A DNA stretch of 64,000 bases, taken from assembly GCA_023450835.1 (NCBI GenBank), contig JAEXGM010000014.1, positions 1 through 64,000 of the forward strand. The letters run 5' to 3'. A program made the position numbers and the translations under genes. Of the stretch, positions 25,931 to 34,786 are shown piece by piece. This DNA comes from Bacillota bacterium (GTDB lineage Bacteria > Bacillota > Clostridia > Lachnospirales > Lachnospiraceae). The notes under the pieces were generated by a model, which did not search any database, had not been told where the DNA came from, and saw only the letters and a list, made by a program, of their open reading frames with translations. Numbering within the stretch: position 1 is the first letter of the stretch; every line of letters begins with the position of its first letter.

Positions 25931-27607
25931 CTATCCGAGTACCTTCATAACCCCTTCTACCGTTCCCTGCTTACATGCTTCCTCCGCCAGACTTACGGCT
26001 TCTTCATAGGAAATTCTGCGAAGGGTATACTTAATCTCTGCAATTTTAGCAGGTGTCATACTCAATTCATCCAGCCCAAGGCCTACCAGCAGCTTAGTGG
26101 CTTTCTCATTGCCTGCGAATTCGCCGCACATTCCTGCCTCTATACCATGCCGGTGGGCTGCCTGAGTAACCAAACGAATACTTCTTAGAACAGCGGGATG
26201 AAAGGAATTATAAAGCTTTGCTATCTTTGCATTTCCTCTGTCTACAGCCAGAAGGTACTGGGTAAGGTCATTGGTCCCGATACTGAAGAAATCTGCTGCC
26301 GCAGCCAGTTCTTCCGCACAGAGTACACTGGCAGGTGTTTCTATCATAACTCCGGTCCGTATATCAGCATCATAGGCAATACCCTCTTCCGTTAGTTCAC
26401 CCATACACTCTCTCAGAATTTCTTTTGCTCTTAAGAGCTCTTCAGGGGAAATAATCATAGGTAACAATATTCTTATCTTTCCAAAGGCACTTGCCCTTAG
26501 GATTGCCCTCAACTGGGTTTTGAATAAGTCTTTTTCCTCCAAAGAGATACGGATTGCACGCCAGCCGAGAAAGGGATTTTCTTCTTTTTCCATGGGTAAG
26601 TAGGGCAGGGTTTTGTCCCCGCCGATATCCAGGGTACGTATGGTTATTTCTTTGCCGCAGAGTACTGCCGCTTCTTTATAAGCTAAAAACTGCTCTTCTT
26701 CCGTGGGCAGATGACTGCTGCTCAGATAAAGGAACTCACTGCGGTACAAGCCGATACCATCAATCTGAAAGGACATCGCTTTCTTTACATCTTCCGTACT
26801 TCCCACATTGGCAAAGAAGTGGATTCCTTTTCCGTCAGTGGTTATGCCGGGTAGTCCCTCCTCCTGCCTTCTTAAGATTTCTTCGTCCATATGTCCCTTA
26901 AGAAGCTGCCTGTACTTTTCCTGTGTTTCTTCATCAGGATTTATAAGTATTTCTCCAGTATAGCCATCCAGTATCAGATAATCTTCTTCCTGCACTTTCT
27001 CCATGATTTCTTTTACTCCTACCATGGCTGGAAGAGAAAGGCTCTTAGCCAGTATGACTACGTGGCTTGTTGCCCCTCCGTCTCTGGTGATAATCCCTTT
27101 AATCTTATTCAGATCCAGGGCCGCCGTATCGGAAGGGGTCAAATCCCCTGCTATCAGTATGGTATCTTCCCCAAACTCCAAAGCAGCCTTTTTTGCTCCG
27201 CCAAGGTTATTCAGAAGCCTTTCCCTGATATCCTTGATATCGGCTGCTCTCTCTTTCATGTATGCATCGTCCATTGAATCAAAGATAGCAATCAACTCTT
27301 CGCAGGCCTCAAATACCGCCTTCTGGGCATTCATTCCCAGTCCGCTTATTTTGGATATAACAGCTTCATGAAGAGTAATATCCTTCACCATTTCCAGGTG
27401 TGCCGCAAATATAGGATTTGCCTCTGACAACTCCCGCAATTGAAACTCTGCAGCTGAAACGGACATTTTAAAGCGTTCTATTTCCTGGGGAATCTCATTT
27501 GTACCTACGGTATTTTCAGCTATTTCCCTTACCGCAGGCTTATATAAGCCTGCTCTTCCCATAGCAATACCGGCAGAAGCGGCTATATTAACTTTCAGTA
27601 CGTTCAT
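25931..27607 (-). CDS. ptsP: Second PTS Enzyme I
   Basis: From the ATG at 27607 (AAGGAG upstream) it is 558 residues. Phospho-His182 lies in the canonical RDGGATSHVVILAK; the PEP domain has DGIGLYRSEFLYL, TLDIGGDKTLPYL, ADFFSIGTNDLTQY and the Cys motif AGMCGEFAGN. There is no N-terminal GAF domain, so it is a sugar-PTS Enzyme I and not the nitrogen type. It is about as long as the product of ptsI but clearly diverged. It lies downstream of a Ser46-containing HPr gene in the hexitol PTS cassette, suggesting a dedicated phosphorelay. Confidence 0.94.
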   Translation of the reverse strand: MNVLKVNIAASAGIAMGRAGLYKPAVREIAENTVGTNEIPQEIERFKMSVSAAEFQLRELSEANPIFAAHLEMVKDITLHEAVISKISGLGMNAQKAVFEACEELIAIFDSMDDAYMKERAADIKDIRERLLNNLGGAKKAALEFGEDTILIAGDLTPSDTAALDLNKIKGIITRDGGATSHVVILAKSLSLPAMVGVKEIMEKVQEEDYLILDGYTGEILINPDEETQEKYRQLLKGHMDEEILRRQEEGLPGITTDGKGIHFFANVGSTEDVKKAMSFQIDGIGLYRSEFLYLSSSHLPTEEEQFLAYKEAAVLCGKEITIRTLDIGGDKTLPYLPMEKEENPFLGWRAIRISLEEKDLFKTQLRAILRASAFGKIRILLPMIISPEELLRAKEILRECMGELTEEGIAYDADIRTGVMIETPASVLCAEELAAAADFFSIGTNDLTQYLLAVDRGNAKIAKLYNSFHPAVLRSIRLVTQAAHRHGIEAGMCGEFAGNEKATKLLVGLGLDELSMTPAKIAEIKYTLRRISYEEAVSLAEEACKQGTVEGVMKVLG

Positions 27608-27665
27608 GGGTTTTCTCCTTATTTTATTCGCCATTAGTGTTAAAATCATCCATCTATTTTAACAT

Positions 27666-27807
27666 TAACGGCCATGGCTTTGCCAACACTCCTCAAGTTT
27701 GCGTCGCAGGTACTTGTGAATTATGCCTTTTAATAATTCACCCTAACGGACATTTGGCCGTGAGGCCACTCAATGCCGGATGTGAAATGTTCTTTATTTC
27801 ACACTAC
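27666..27807 (+). repeat. Dispersed intergenic repeat, copy B (full length)
   Basis: On the plus strand: GGCCATGGC, CCAACACTCCTCAAGTTTGC, GTCGCAGG, then TTTGGCCGTGAGGCCACT, AATGCCGGATGTGAAATGTT and TTTCACACTA. The right end overlaps the stop codon of the HPr gene on the other strand (27806-27804). It fills the gap between HPr and Enzyme I and is antisense to them, the opposite of copy A. Confidence 0.7.
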
Positions 27808-28067
27808 TCGCCTAAGCCCTGCTCAAGGGCGGTGCAGATCTTCTTTAAATCTTCTGTTTCCGATTCTCCGCTGCACTCAATTTCAATCTCGGTTCCATAT
27901 CGTATGGCTGCTGCCATAATATTCAGGATACTTTTAGGATTTATTCTTCTCTCCCCGACTTTCAGAATAATGTCCGAATTGCAGGTACTTGCTATCTTGG
28001 CCAGCTCACTGGCCGGTCTGGCATGCAGACCGTTTTGATTCGTTATAGTAAATATCTGACTGACCAC
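27804..28067 (-). CDS. Second HPr family phosphocarrier, with His15 and Ser46
   Basis: An 87-residue HPr starting at a GTG with GGGGAGG upstream. NGLHARPAS gives His15, and INPKSILNIMA gives Ser46, so both the PTS phosphotransfer site and the HPr-kinase site are kept, unlike the ptsH product at 20818. It follows the Zn dehydrogenase gene by 14 bases and precedes the second Enzyme I. Probably a dedicated HPr of the hexitol cassette that may also carry the catabolite signal. Confidence 0.92.
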   Translation of the reverse strand: MVSQIFTITNQNGLHARPASELAKIASTCNSDIILKVGERRINPKSILNIMAAAIRYGTEIEIECSGESETEDLKKICTALEQGLGE

Positions 28068-28081
28068 GCTTTGTCCTCCCC

Positions 28082-29344
28082 TTATTCAATGCCATGATGA
28101 GCAAAAAGAATTTTTTCTGCTTCATTGTTCCACAGACCATTGTGCCTCTTTACAGATTCAGATAATTTTCTAAAAAGCTCATCCTGCTCTCCAAGCTTTT
28201 CAAAATCTGAAATGGCAGTTAAGGGCATATCAAATTGGGTGTAAGTTAACTTCTTACCGCCCGGTATGGAAGGAAGATTAATGGTAGCTTCTGCTATGGA
28301 GTCAATTCCTCCGATATGAGTTACCATAACTGCCGGTCTTATTTCGCCCTTTGCTGCCAGGTCGAGAGCTTCCAGCAAGTCGTCATTATTTCCGCCGGTG
28401 GTTCCCAGTATATGTGCACTGGTATAATGTACATTGTACAAATTGATTCCTGAAGTAAAACCGCCATCTGTCGGACCTGCAAAGAAATTCATACAGCCGT
28501 CAAAGGCTAAAAGTGCATCTCCCATTTCTACAACTGCCTTATTGGGAACATATACGAATACATCATCATAGCCATGGTTATCCGTTAAGGCCATTAATTC
28601 CTTTATGGGATCTTCTAATTTGCTGGTATTAATATATAATAATTCAATCCCCTTTTGCTTTGCTTCTTCTCTTGTAATTCTTTCTTCCGCTTCCTTTATT
28701 CTGTCTTCACTGATATCCGTTACCACAATACGCTTAGGCTTATTCTCTGTATAAAGGCCGTAGCTTACCGCTCCAAGTCCCATAGGTCCGCAGCCGCCAA
28801 GTATTAAGATATTGCCGCCGGTCTTTGTTCCCATGTCATGATGATAATTCTGCTTATTGGTATGATAATTGGCATGGTATCCTCCGATAATACAGCTCAT
28901 AGGCTCTCCCAGAGAAGCCTCAAAATAACTGTCACCGTTGTAAGGTAGCAGACAGCCCAGTTCCATTACCTCGTGGGGCATAATGCAGTAGGTGCAGGCA
29001 CCGCCGCAGAATTCATAGGAATAACCGGGGGAGTCCAGTTTGCCCATATAGTTAAGTGCCGGCTGTAAAGCAAATTTATCCCCAACTTTGTACTTTCCTT
29101 CCCATTTCTTCCCCACTTCAACAATAACACCTGCACATTCATGGCCGATAATTACCGGATTGGTGTCTATATTCTGAGGTGCTCTCTTATGTTTCTTTCC
29201 CTGTTTTACCAGTTTATAAGTAGACATACAGATACTGTCACTTAGAATTTTTACCAATATCTCATCTTCCTTGATTTCCGGAAGTTCAAACTCTTCCAGA
29301 CGCAGGTCATCTTCTCCATACATTCTTACCGCTTTTGTTCTCAT
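28082..29344 (-). CDS. Zinc-binding alcohol dehydrogenase (sorbose-1-phosphate reductase-like)
   Basis: From the ATG at 29344 it is 420 residues. The catalytic zinc region is at about 65 (NPVIIGHECAGVIVEVG), and the Rossmann fold has ILILGGCGPMGLGAVSYG, binding NAD(P). Length and opening (TKAVRMYGEDDLRLEEFELPEIKEDEILVK) resemble SorE-type L-sorbose-1-phosphate reductases, from memory. Between a 1-phosphofructokinase-like gene and HPr in a PTS cassette, it probably interconverts a hexitol phosphate and a ketose phosphate. There is no long-chain MtlD-type dehydrogenase nearby. Exact substrate unproven. Confidence 0.8.
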   Translation of the reverse strand: MRTKAVRMYGEDDLRLEEFELPEIKEDEILVKILSDSICMSTYKLVKQGKKHKRAPQNIDTNPVIIGHECAGVIVEVGKKWEGKYKVGDKFALQPALNYMGKLDSPGYSYEFCGGACTYCIMPHEVMELGCLLPYNGDSYFEASLGEPMSCIIGGYHANYHTNKQNYHHDMGTKTGGNILILGGCGPMGLGAVSYGLYTENKPKRIVVTDISEDRIKEAEERITREEAKQKGIELLYINTSKLEDPIKELMALTDNHGYDDVFVYVPNKAVVEMGDALLAFDGCMNFFAGPTDGGFTSGINLYNVHYTSAHILGTTGGNNDDLLEALDLAAKGEIRPAVMVTHIGGIDSIAEATINLPSIPGGKKLTYTQFDMPLTAISDFEKLGEQDELFRKLSESVKRHNGLWNNEAEKILFAHHGIE

Positions 29345-29436
29345 ATTTGACATCCTTTCTTATCATTCACTTTTCACGGCCTGAATCAGCGCGTGTTTAT
29401 AACAGCCATACTGCCCCAAATCTGCCTTATGACTTT

Positions 29437-30366
29437 CTATAGATAAATGATTTCTACTTTCTTTTTGAGTTCTTCGATTAGTTCTTTGCTCGGGGGCTTT
29501 GTTCCCTGGGTGGTTACCGCACCGGCAGAAGCCGCCATAGCAAGTCTTACGGATTCGGCGAAATCATCTTTTTTGTCCAAGCTAAAGGACAGGGCTGCTA
29601 CCATGGCATCTCCCGCACCTACGGTAGAATGGGCATCTACTTTTAATCCCGGACATTTTACCGCCACTTCTTTGGTAAGGAATAAAGCACCCATCTGACC
29701 TAAGGATATGGCAACAAGGCTGCTCCCCTTTGTCAGTAAATCTTTTCCCATTACCAGAAGTTCTTCTTCCGTTACTCTGTAATCCTTGTTATAATATCCT
29801 TCCAGCTCTGTTCTGTTAGGCTTGATATAATCCGGTTTACCCTCTAATCCATGGGCAAAGAGTTCACCGTCGGCATCCAAAAACACCTTGGCTCCCTTAC
29901 TCTTGACCAGGGGAATCAATTCCAGATAGATGTCTTTTTCAATTCCCTTGGGGATACTTCCCGCAAATACAAACAGCGTATCCTCACTTGCATAGGAAAT
30001 CAGTTTTTCTGTCAGTTCTTTCAGTTCCTCTTTTGTAACAAGAGGTCCGGGTTCGTTAAGTTCTGTTACAATTCCTTTACCCTCTACTATTTTTAAGTTT
30101 ACTCTTGTTTCATTGCCGATGGATACAAAATCACTTTTGATTCCAAGCTTTTCTAAGGTATCTTCAATAAGCTTTCCGGTGCTTCCTCCACAGAAACCTG
30201 TGGCTATGGTTTCACCGCCCATGGCTTTTATCGTCTTTGACACATTAATCCCTTTGCCCCCTATATCAGAAAGGCAATTTTTTAATCGGTTCAGACTTCC
30301 CTTTTCCAACTGGTCCAGCTCTGCTGTTTTGTCAATAGCGGGATTCATAGTAACTGTTACTATCAT
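29437..30366 (-). CDS. fruK: PfkB family kinase, 1-phosphofructokinase type
   Basis: A 309-residue sugar kinase of the FruK/LacC group. It starts MIVTVTMNPAIDKT, has the substrate motif IGGKGINVSKTI and the ATP/anion-hole motif STVGAGDAMVAAL with the catalytic Asp. FruK makes fructose-1,6-bisphosphate from fructose-1-phosphate; LacC uses tagatose-6-phosphate. Between EIIA and a Zn dehydrogenase gene it should act on the ketose phosphate made by that enzyme. The split between FruK and LacC activity cannot be settled by eye. Confidence 0.87.
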   Translation of the reverse strand: MIVTVTMNPAIDKTAELDQLEKGSLNRLKNCLSDIGGKGINVSKTIKAMGGETIATGFCGGSTGKLIEDTLEKLGIKSDFVSIGNETRVNLKIVEGKGIVTELNEPGPLVTKEELKELTEKLISYASEDTLFVFAGSIPKGIEKDIYLELIPLVKSKGAKVFLDADGELFAHGLEGKPDYIKPNRTELEGYYNKDYRVTEEELLVMGKDLLTKGSSLVAISLGQMGALFLTKEVAVKCPGLKVDAHSTVGAGDAMVAALSFSLDKKDDFAESVRLAMAASAGAVTTQGTKPPSKELIEELKKKVEIIYL

Positions 30367-30388
30367 AAAGGTGGTTCACTTCCCTTTC

Positions 30389-30811
30389 TTATTTTTCCGT
30401 AAGGATTTCATAGATTACATCAGTGCTGCTGTTAATTACACGAATGACATTTTCAATATCAGAGAGCTTTTCTGCAATATTGGACAGAATCTCAAGGTGC
30501 TCCTCTCCGATACCCGCAACTGCTATTACAAGCTTAACTTTTTCGCTGCCCCAGTCAGTACCCTCCGGAAATACCATTACTGCTATACCGGATTTTTTAA
30601 TTGTCTTTTTGGCTGCTTCTATACCATGGGGAAGAGCAATTCCATTGCCAATGTTTGTGGAAAATGATTCTTCCCTGAGAAGCATTGCTTCAATATAACT
30701 TTCATCCACATATCCGCTCTCACATAACTTCTTACCGATATCACGGATTACCTGTTCCTTGGGTCTTGCTATACAATTAATCTCAATATTTTCTTTTAAT
30801 AATAATCCCAC
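30389..30811 (-). CDS. mtlF: PTS EIIA component, mannitol/fructose type
   Basis: From a GTG at 30811 (GGAAAGGAT upstream) it is 140 residues, the usual length of a free EIIA-Mtl. Phospho-His62 lies in NIGNGIALPHGIEAAKK. The open frame extends further upstream, but those residues do not fit the family. It passes phosphate from HPr to the EIIB domain of the EIICB protein encoded at 33261. It follows the PRD regulator gene in the cassette. Confidence 0.9.
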   Translation of the reverse strand: MGLLLKENIEINCIARPKEQVIRDIGKKLCESGYVDESYIEAMLLREESFSTNIGNGIALPHGIEAAKKTIKKSGIAVMVFPEGTDWGSEKVKLVIAVAGIGEEHLEILSNIAEKLSDIENVIRVINSSTDVIYEILTEK

Positions 30812-30963
30812 TGTACTCAATCCTTTCCTGTATGAACTGTTTCTGTCTTCATTATAAGCCTTCCTGTATGGCTGTTCAATGAAAGCAAATATGACTTTGT
30901 CATCATACCATGAAGACATTTTCTTACTTCTTCCTGTCAATCTGACAATCATGTGTGAATTAT

Positions 30964-33063
30964 TCAGACTGTCTCAAGATACTGCTTAAAATACTGCCTT
31001 AAGATCTTTTCCAGATAATCTTTGACCATTTCCTGCTCGCCGGTGAAAATAAGCTTTAAAAATTTACTGTCTTCAATCAACTGGCTGCTGACATATCCCA
31101 TAATATCGCCGTTCACTTTCGCCTCATCATCTTCCGGAATCAACATAATTACAACCGCCCGTATTCCTTTAAAATAATTATCGGCAAAAGGTGCTCTGTC
31201 CTTTGTAACACAAAGAGAGAAATTAGGTTTCACCACACCTCTGGTTCTGGAGTGAAGCAGAGCAAAGCCATATTCCGGAAATACCTGAGAGGAAATCTTC
31301 TCTCTCCTTTTGATGTCTTCCTGGATAATCAGGCGATTTGCATTAAAGGGTGAAATCTTTTCACTGACAGCAACTAAGAGCTCCTCAAAGGAAATTTGTT
31401 CACTTACCTTCATGAACTGGAAATCCTTTAAGATTCCCTTAATCTGGTTAATAAAGAAATTGATATGCTCAAGCTGCTTTGAAAACGCACTGTCCTTACT
31501 GCTTTTCTTCGGCGTTTTCGCATACAGCTTCACTTTCTCATCAATCTGCTTTAACTCTTTTTCCGTCAGCAAAGGACTTACCATTAACACATCCGCCCCT
31601 GTTTCCTCAATCTCCACATTGGATATCATAAAATCCAGATTCTTTAGAACTCCCGGTGATAAATCCTCTTTTCCGTAAGTGTATATCTGAACCCGGTCTT
31701 TGAGAAAATTCTTGAGCTTGGAATGCATAAGCCTTGAAATGCCGATACCGCTGACACAGATAATACCTAAATCAACTTTACGTATACTCTCTCTCTTGTC
31801 CTGGAGTCTTACACCTGCTGCCCCAAAGTGCATTACCAGATATCCAACTTCATCTTCCGGCACGGTAAAACCATATTTTTCTTCAATATACTTACCTCCC
31901 TCCTGGCATTTTCCGTAAATGTCCGGATAGGTCTCCTGTATTTGTGACAGCAGGGGATTGGTAATGGAAAGCCCGTTCTGCAGCCGTATAAAGGTTGGCT
32001 TTAGATGAGCTAATAACCCAATTACAAATTCTTCGTCCTGCTTTAACTCATAAGCACTGTCTTTATCATAGATATCTATTAATTCATTGATAAGCTCCAG
32101 TATTTCTTCACTGACTACTTTTCCTTTATCAATATCCACATTTAAATCGATGGATTGGAGCTTGGAACCGCTGATGTGGAGCAGGATATATGCAATCTCT
32201 GCTTCCGGTATTCTTATATGAAATTCCTTTTCCAGGGACTCCGCAATTCTTAACGCAAGCTCATAGTCCTCATGATATATAATCTTATCTGTTTCCTTTG
32301 CATCCGCCGGAAGAGTATCCTGACTTTTTATTCTCATGATTGCTATGGTGATATGGAGCACCAGGGAGCAATAGGAACTATTCGTAAGCTTGATAAGCTT
32401 TTTGTCCATAATGCTGCTAAGACACTGTACTACCTGCTCTAAAACTTTATAATCTATTAATTGAAAAATACCTTTATTTTCTTTCTCGTAAAATTCCCCC
32501 AGCACAGACCATTTTCTCTCACCGATTGCCTGTCTGATATCCATATCGGCTGTGTTCTCGTCCAGGAAACGCTTTACTGCCAGGCGGTAATTTCTTTCCG
32601 TACCTTCAAGGGTTACTCCGTATCCCTGTTTTCTGATCAGTGTCAGGTCAAACCGGTCAAACCATTCCTTAATTGCTTCCATATCACTGCTGATGGTTGC
32701 CTCGCTGACCCCTAGTATATTGCTGTAATAATAGAGCTTTTTAGGCTCTCTGTCTTTTAAAATCTCAAGAATAAGACTTGTTCGCCTTTTCTCTTTATTG
32801 ATATAATCTATGGTTTCATTTGACTCTAATTCTTCCAATAACAAGTCTTTACTGTGTTTCTCTCCCTCAAGCCATATACCGGTACCTGCTTTGGTATTAA
32901 GGCGAAGTCCGTACTTTTTCAAGAAACCTTCGGTATTATCCAATTCTCTTTGAACGGTTCGTTTGCTTACCTTCACATCTTCTGCCAGCTTTTGGACAGG
33001 GACTGGCCTTTCTTCTTTCAGAAGTATCGTAAACAATTGCATGAGGCGCGGAGATAACATCAT
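30964..33063 (-). CDS. mtlR: PRD-containing transcriptional activator (MtlR/BglG family)
   Basis: A 699-residue modular activator: two N-terminal helix-turn-helix units (SPRLMQLFTILLKEERPVPVQKLAEDVKVSKRTVQREL), two PTS regulation domains at about 170-400, an EIIB-Gat-like domain near 410-490 and a C-terminal EIIA-like domain with YGFALLHSRTRG. Phosphorylation by HPr and the EIIs tunes activity, as known for B. subtilis MtlR. It lacks the RNA-binding CAT domain, so it is not the antiterminator for the RAT sites at 20535. It probably acts on the dyad at 34764. Confidence 0.9.
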   Translation of the reverse strand: MMLSPRLMQLFTILLKEERPVPVQKLAEDVKVSKRTVQRELDNTEGFLKKYGLRLNTKAGTGIWLEGEKHSKDLLLEELESNETIDYINKEKRRTSLILEILKDREPKKLYYYSNILGVSEATISSDMEAIKEWFDRFDLTLIRKQGYGVTLEGTERNYRLAVKRFLDENTADMDIRQAIGERKWSVLGEFYEKENKGIFQLIDYKVLEQVVQCLSSIMDKKLIKLTNSSYCSLVLHITIAIMRIKSQDTLPADAKETDKIIYHEDYELALRIAESLEKEFHIRIPEAEIAYILLHISGSKLQSIDLNVDIDKGKVVSEEILELINELIDIYDKDSAYELKQDEEFVIGLLAHLKPTFIRLQNGLSITNPLLSQIQETYPDIYGKCQEGGKYIEEKYGFTVPEDEVGYLVMHFGAAGVRLQDKRESIRKVDLGIICVSGIGISRLMHSKLKNFLKDRVQIYTYGKEDLSPGVLKNLDFMISNVEIEETGADVLMVSPLLTEKELKQIDEKVKLYAKTPKKSSKDSAFSKQLEHINFFINQIKGILKDFQFMKVSEQISFEELLVAVSEKISPFNANRLIIQEDIKRREKISSQVFPEYGFALLHSRTRGVVKPNFSLCVTKDRAPFADNYFKGIRAVVIMLIPEDDEAKVNGDIMGYVSSQLIEDSKFLKLIFTGEQEMVKDYLEKILRQYFKQYLETV

Positions 33064-33136
33064 ATCAGACCCTCTTTTCCATGACTTTTTCTATATTCCG
33101 GAACTGCTGTAATAAAATAATACTATAAATCGGAAC

Positions 33137-33181
33137 TAGGGGTTTAGCAAAATACCCCGAAAGATATTTTGCAATCCCCTA
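33137..33181 (-). other. Intercistronic hairpin between mtlA and mtlR
   Basis: TAGGGGTTTAGCAAAATA and TATTTTGCAATCCCCTA (33165-33181) pair almost fully around a ten-base loop. There is no T run, so it may stabilise the mtlA message or lower mtlR expression instead of fully ending transcription. Confidence 0.5.
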
Positions 33182-33203
33182 TCCGTTTCTTTATGAAAAA
33201 TGA

Positions 33204-33255
33204 CATTTGGCCGTGAGGCCAATTAATGCCGGATGTGAAATGTCTTTCACACTAG
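33204..33255 (+). repeat. Dispersed intergenic repeat, copy C (3' half)
   Basis: CATTTGGCCGTGAGGCCA, then AATGCCGGATGTGAAATGTC and TTTCACACTAG repeats the right half of copy B almost exactly, including the GNRA-capped stem. It ends six bases from the mtlA stop codon. The left half is missing. Confidence 0.7.
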
Positions 33256-33260
33256 CTCTC

Positions 33261-34634
33261 TTAAGCTTTCAATTCTTCTACTAACATATCATACTCAGGT
33301 GCTGCCATAAAATTCTTGATTAACACCAGTCTTGCTTTCGGGCAGCTATGAGCTGCACGCTCTCTTAATTCTTCATGAGTTACAACTATCTGTGCGTCTT
33401 CAGGTATGGAAGAAACAGATGCGTGAACTACACTGATAGAACCAAGTCCTGCTGCCGCAAGTTTTTTACGTAATATAGTTGCACCCATAGCGCTGGAACC
33501 CATTCCGGCATCACAAGCGAATACTATATTTTTAACACCTTTGATTGCTACAGGATCAGCTGCCGGGATACCCTTAGAAGCATTCTTCATTTCTTTCATC
33601 ATCTTCTGAGCTGCTTCTAAGTCTTCTTCCTTGCCAAAGATCTTTAACAGAGGAACTGCTACTACACAGGATACTGCACAAGCTATCAATACGGAAAGAA
33701 TAACACCTACATAGCTGTGTTTTTCTGTCATACCAAGTACGGCAATGATACTTCCGGGTGATGCGGGTCCAACAAGACCTGCTTTTGTAATACTTAAAGT
33801 TGCTACACCGCTGGCACCGCCTGCGATAGCAGCCAGAATCAGAATAGGATTCATTAATATATAAGGGAAGTAAATTTCGTGGATACCACCAAGGAAATGG
33901 ATGATAATTGCTCCGGGTGCGGAACTCTTAGCATTTCCCTTACCTGCGATACAATAAGCAAGAAGGATACCAAGTCCGGGACCGGGATTAGCTTCCAGTA
34001 AGAAGAAGATAGACTTACCGGTTTCAGAAGCCTGCTGCATACCCATAGGTGATAAGATACCGTGATTTACTGCATTGTTTAAGAATAATATCTTCGCAGG
34101 TTCAATAAATATACTTACCAGAGGAAGAATTCCGTGATTTACGAAGAATCCAACACCTGCTTCCATAACGGAATTAAGACCTGCAACAACCGGACTAATG
34201 CCAAGGAAACCAATAACAGCCAGTATACCTCCTATGATACCGATGGAGAAGTTATTTACCAACATTTCAAAGCCTGCTATTACTTTACCTTCAATTAGTT
34301 TATCAAATTTCTTGATTATGTAACCGGATAAAGGTCCCATAATCATTGCTCCTAAGAACATTGGTACATCTGCACCAACAATAACACCCATGGTTGCGAT
34401 AGCACCCATTACACCGCCTCTTATTCCGCCGACATTCTTACCGCCGGTATAAGCGATCAGTAAAGGTAATAAGTAGGTTGCCATAGGGCTTACAAGCCCT
34501 GATAATTTTTCATTAGGTGCCCAACCTGTGGAAATAAACAGTGCTGTTATAAGACCCCATGCTATAAAAGCACCGATGTTAGGCATTACCATACTACTTA
34601 ACGCTCTGCCGAATGATTGAATTTTTTCTTTCAT
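33261..34634 (-). CDS. mtlA: PTS mannitol-type EIICB permease
   Basis: A 457-residue membrane transporter. EIIC covers about 1-345 with several hydrophobic helices and the HFLGGIHEIYFPYILMNP segment of mannitol permeases; the EIIB domain (about 365-457) has the phospho-Cys374 in VFACDAGMGSSAMG. The EIIA is encoded separately at 30389. It imports and phosphorylates a hexitol. Mannitol is the closest known substrate, but the downstream enzymes are unusual for mannitol. First gene of the cassette. Confidence 0.92.
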   Translation of the reverse strand: MKEKIQSFGRALSSMVMPNIGAFIAWGLITALFISTGWAPNEKLSGLVSPMATYLLPLLIAYTGGKNVGGIRGGVMGAIATMGVIVGADVPMFLGAMIMGPLSGYIIKKFDKLIEGKVIAGFEMLVNNFSIGIIGGILAVIGFLGISPVVAGLNSVMEAGVGFFVNHGILPLVSIFIEPAKILFLNNAVNHGILSPMGMQQASETGKSIFFLLEANPGPGLGILLAYCIAGKGNAKSSAPGAIIIHFLGGIHEIYFPYILMNPILILAAIAGGASGVATLSITKAGLVGPASPGSIIAVLGMTEKHSYVGVILSVLIACAVSCVVAVPLLKIFGKEEDLEAAQKMMKEMKNASKGIPAADPVAIKGVKNIVFACDAGMGSSAMGATILRKKLAAAGLGSISVVHASVSSIPEDAQIVVTHEELRERAAHSCPKARLVLIKNFMAAPEYDMLVEELKA

Positions 34635-34716
34635 CTCATACCCTCTCTTTAAATCATAATGGATTTCGCATATGACATTAAGAAGCGATTGGCCAATCTT
34701 TTCTTAAGATATTTTT

Positions 34717-34746
34717 ATTATAAAGGATTCCCCTGTTATTATTCAA
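34717..34746 (-). promoter_or_regulatory. Promoter of the hexitol PTS cassette
   Basis: Minus-strand TTGAAT (34746-34741), 18-base spacer, TATAAT (34722-34717). The weak -35 suits activator control. Confidence 0.55.
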
Positions 34747-34763
34747 CTTAATAAAAATACCTT

Positions 34764-34786
34764 TTGTCACTAATCAATAATGACAC
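34764..34786. promoter_or_regulatory. Candidate MtlR operator
   Basis: TTGTCACTAATCAATAATGA followed by CAC is an imperfect dyad (TGTCACTA/TAATGACA). Its left half agrees with the B. subtilis MtlR box (TTGNCACA...TGTGNCAA). It lies just upstream of the -35 of the mtlA promoter, where an activator would bind. Confidence 0.45.

Noticed and set aside
25931..27607. Nitrogen-type PTS Enzyme I (PtsP with GAF domain)
   Set aside because: The protein starts directly with the sugar-type Enzyme I N-terminal domain; no GAF domain is present.
30964..33063. RNA-binding antiterminator for the RAT sites upstream of ptsH
   Set aside because: The N terminus is a DNA-binding helix-turn-helix and not a CAT RNA-binding domain.
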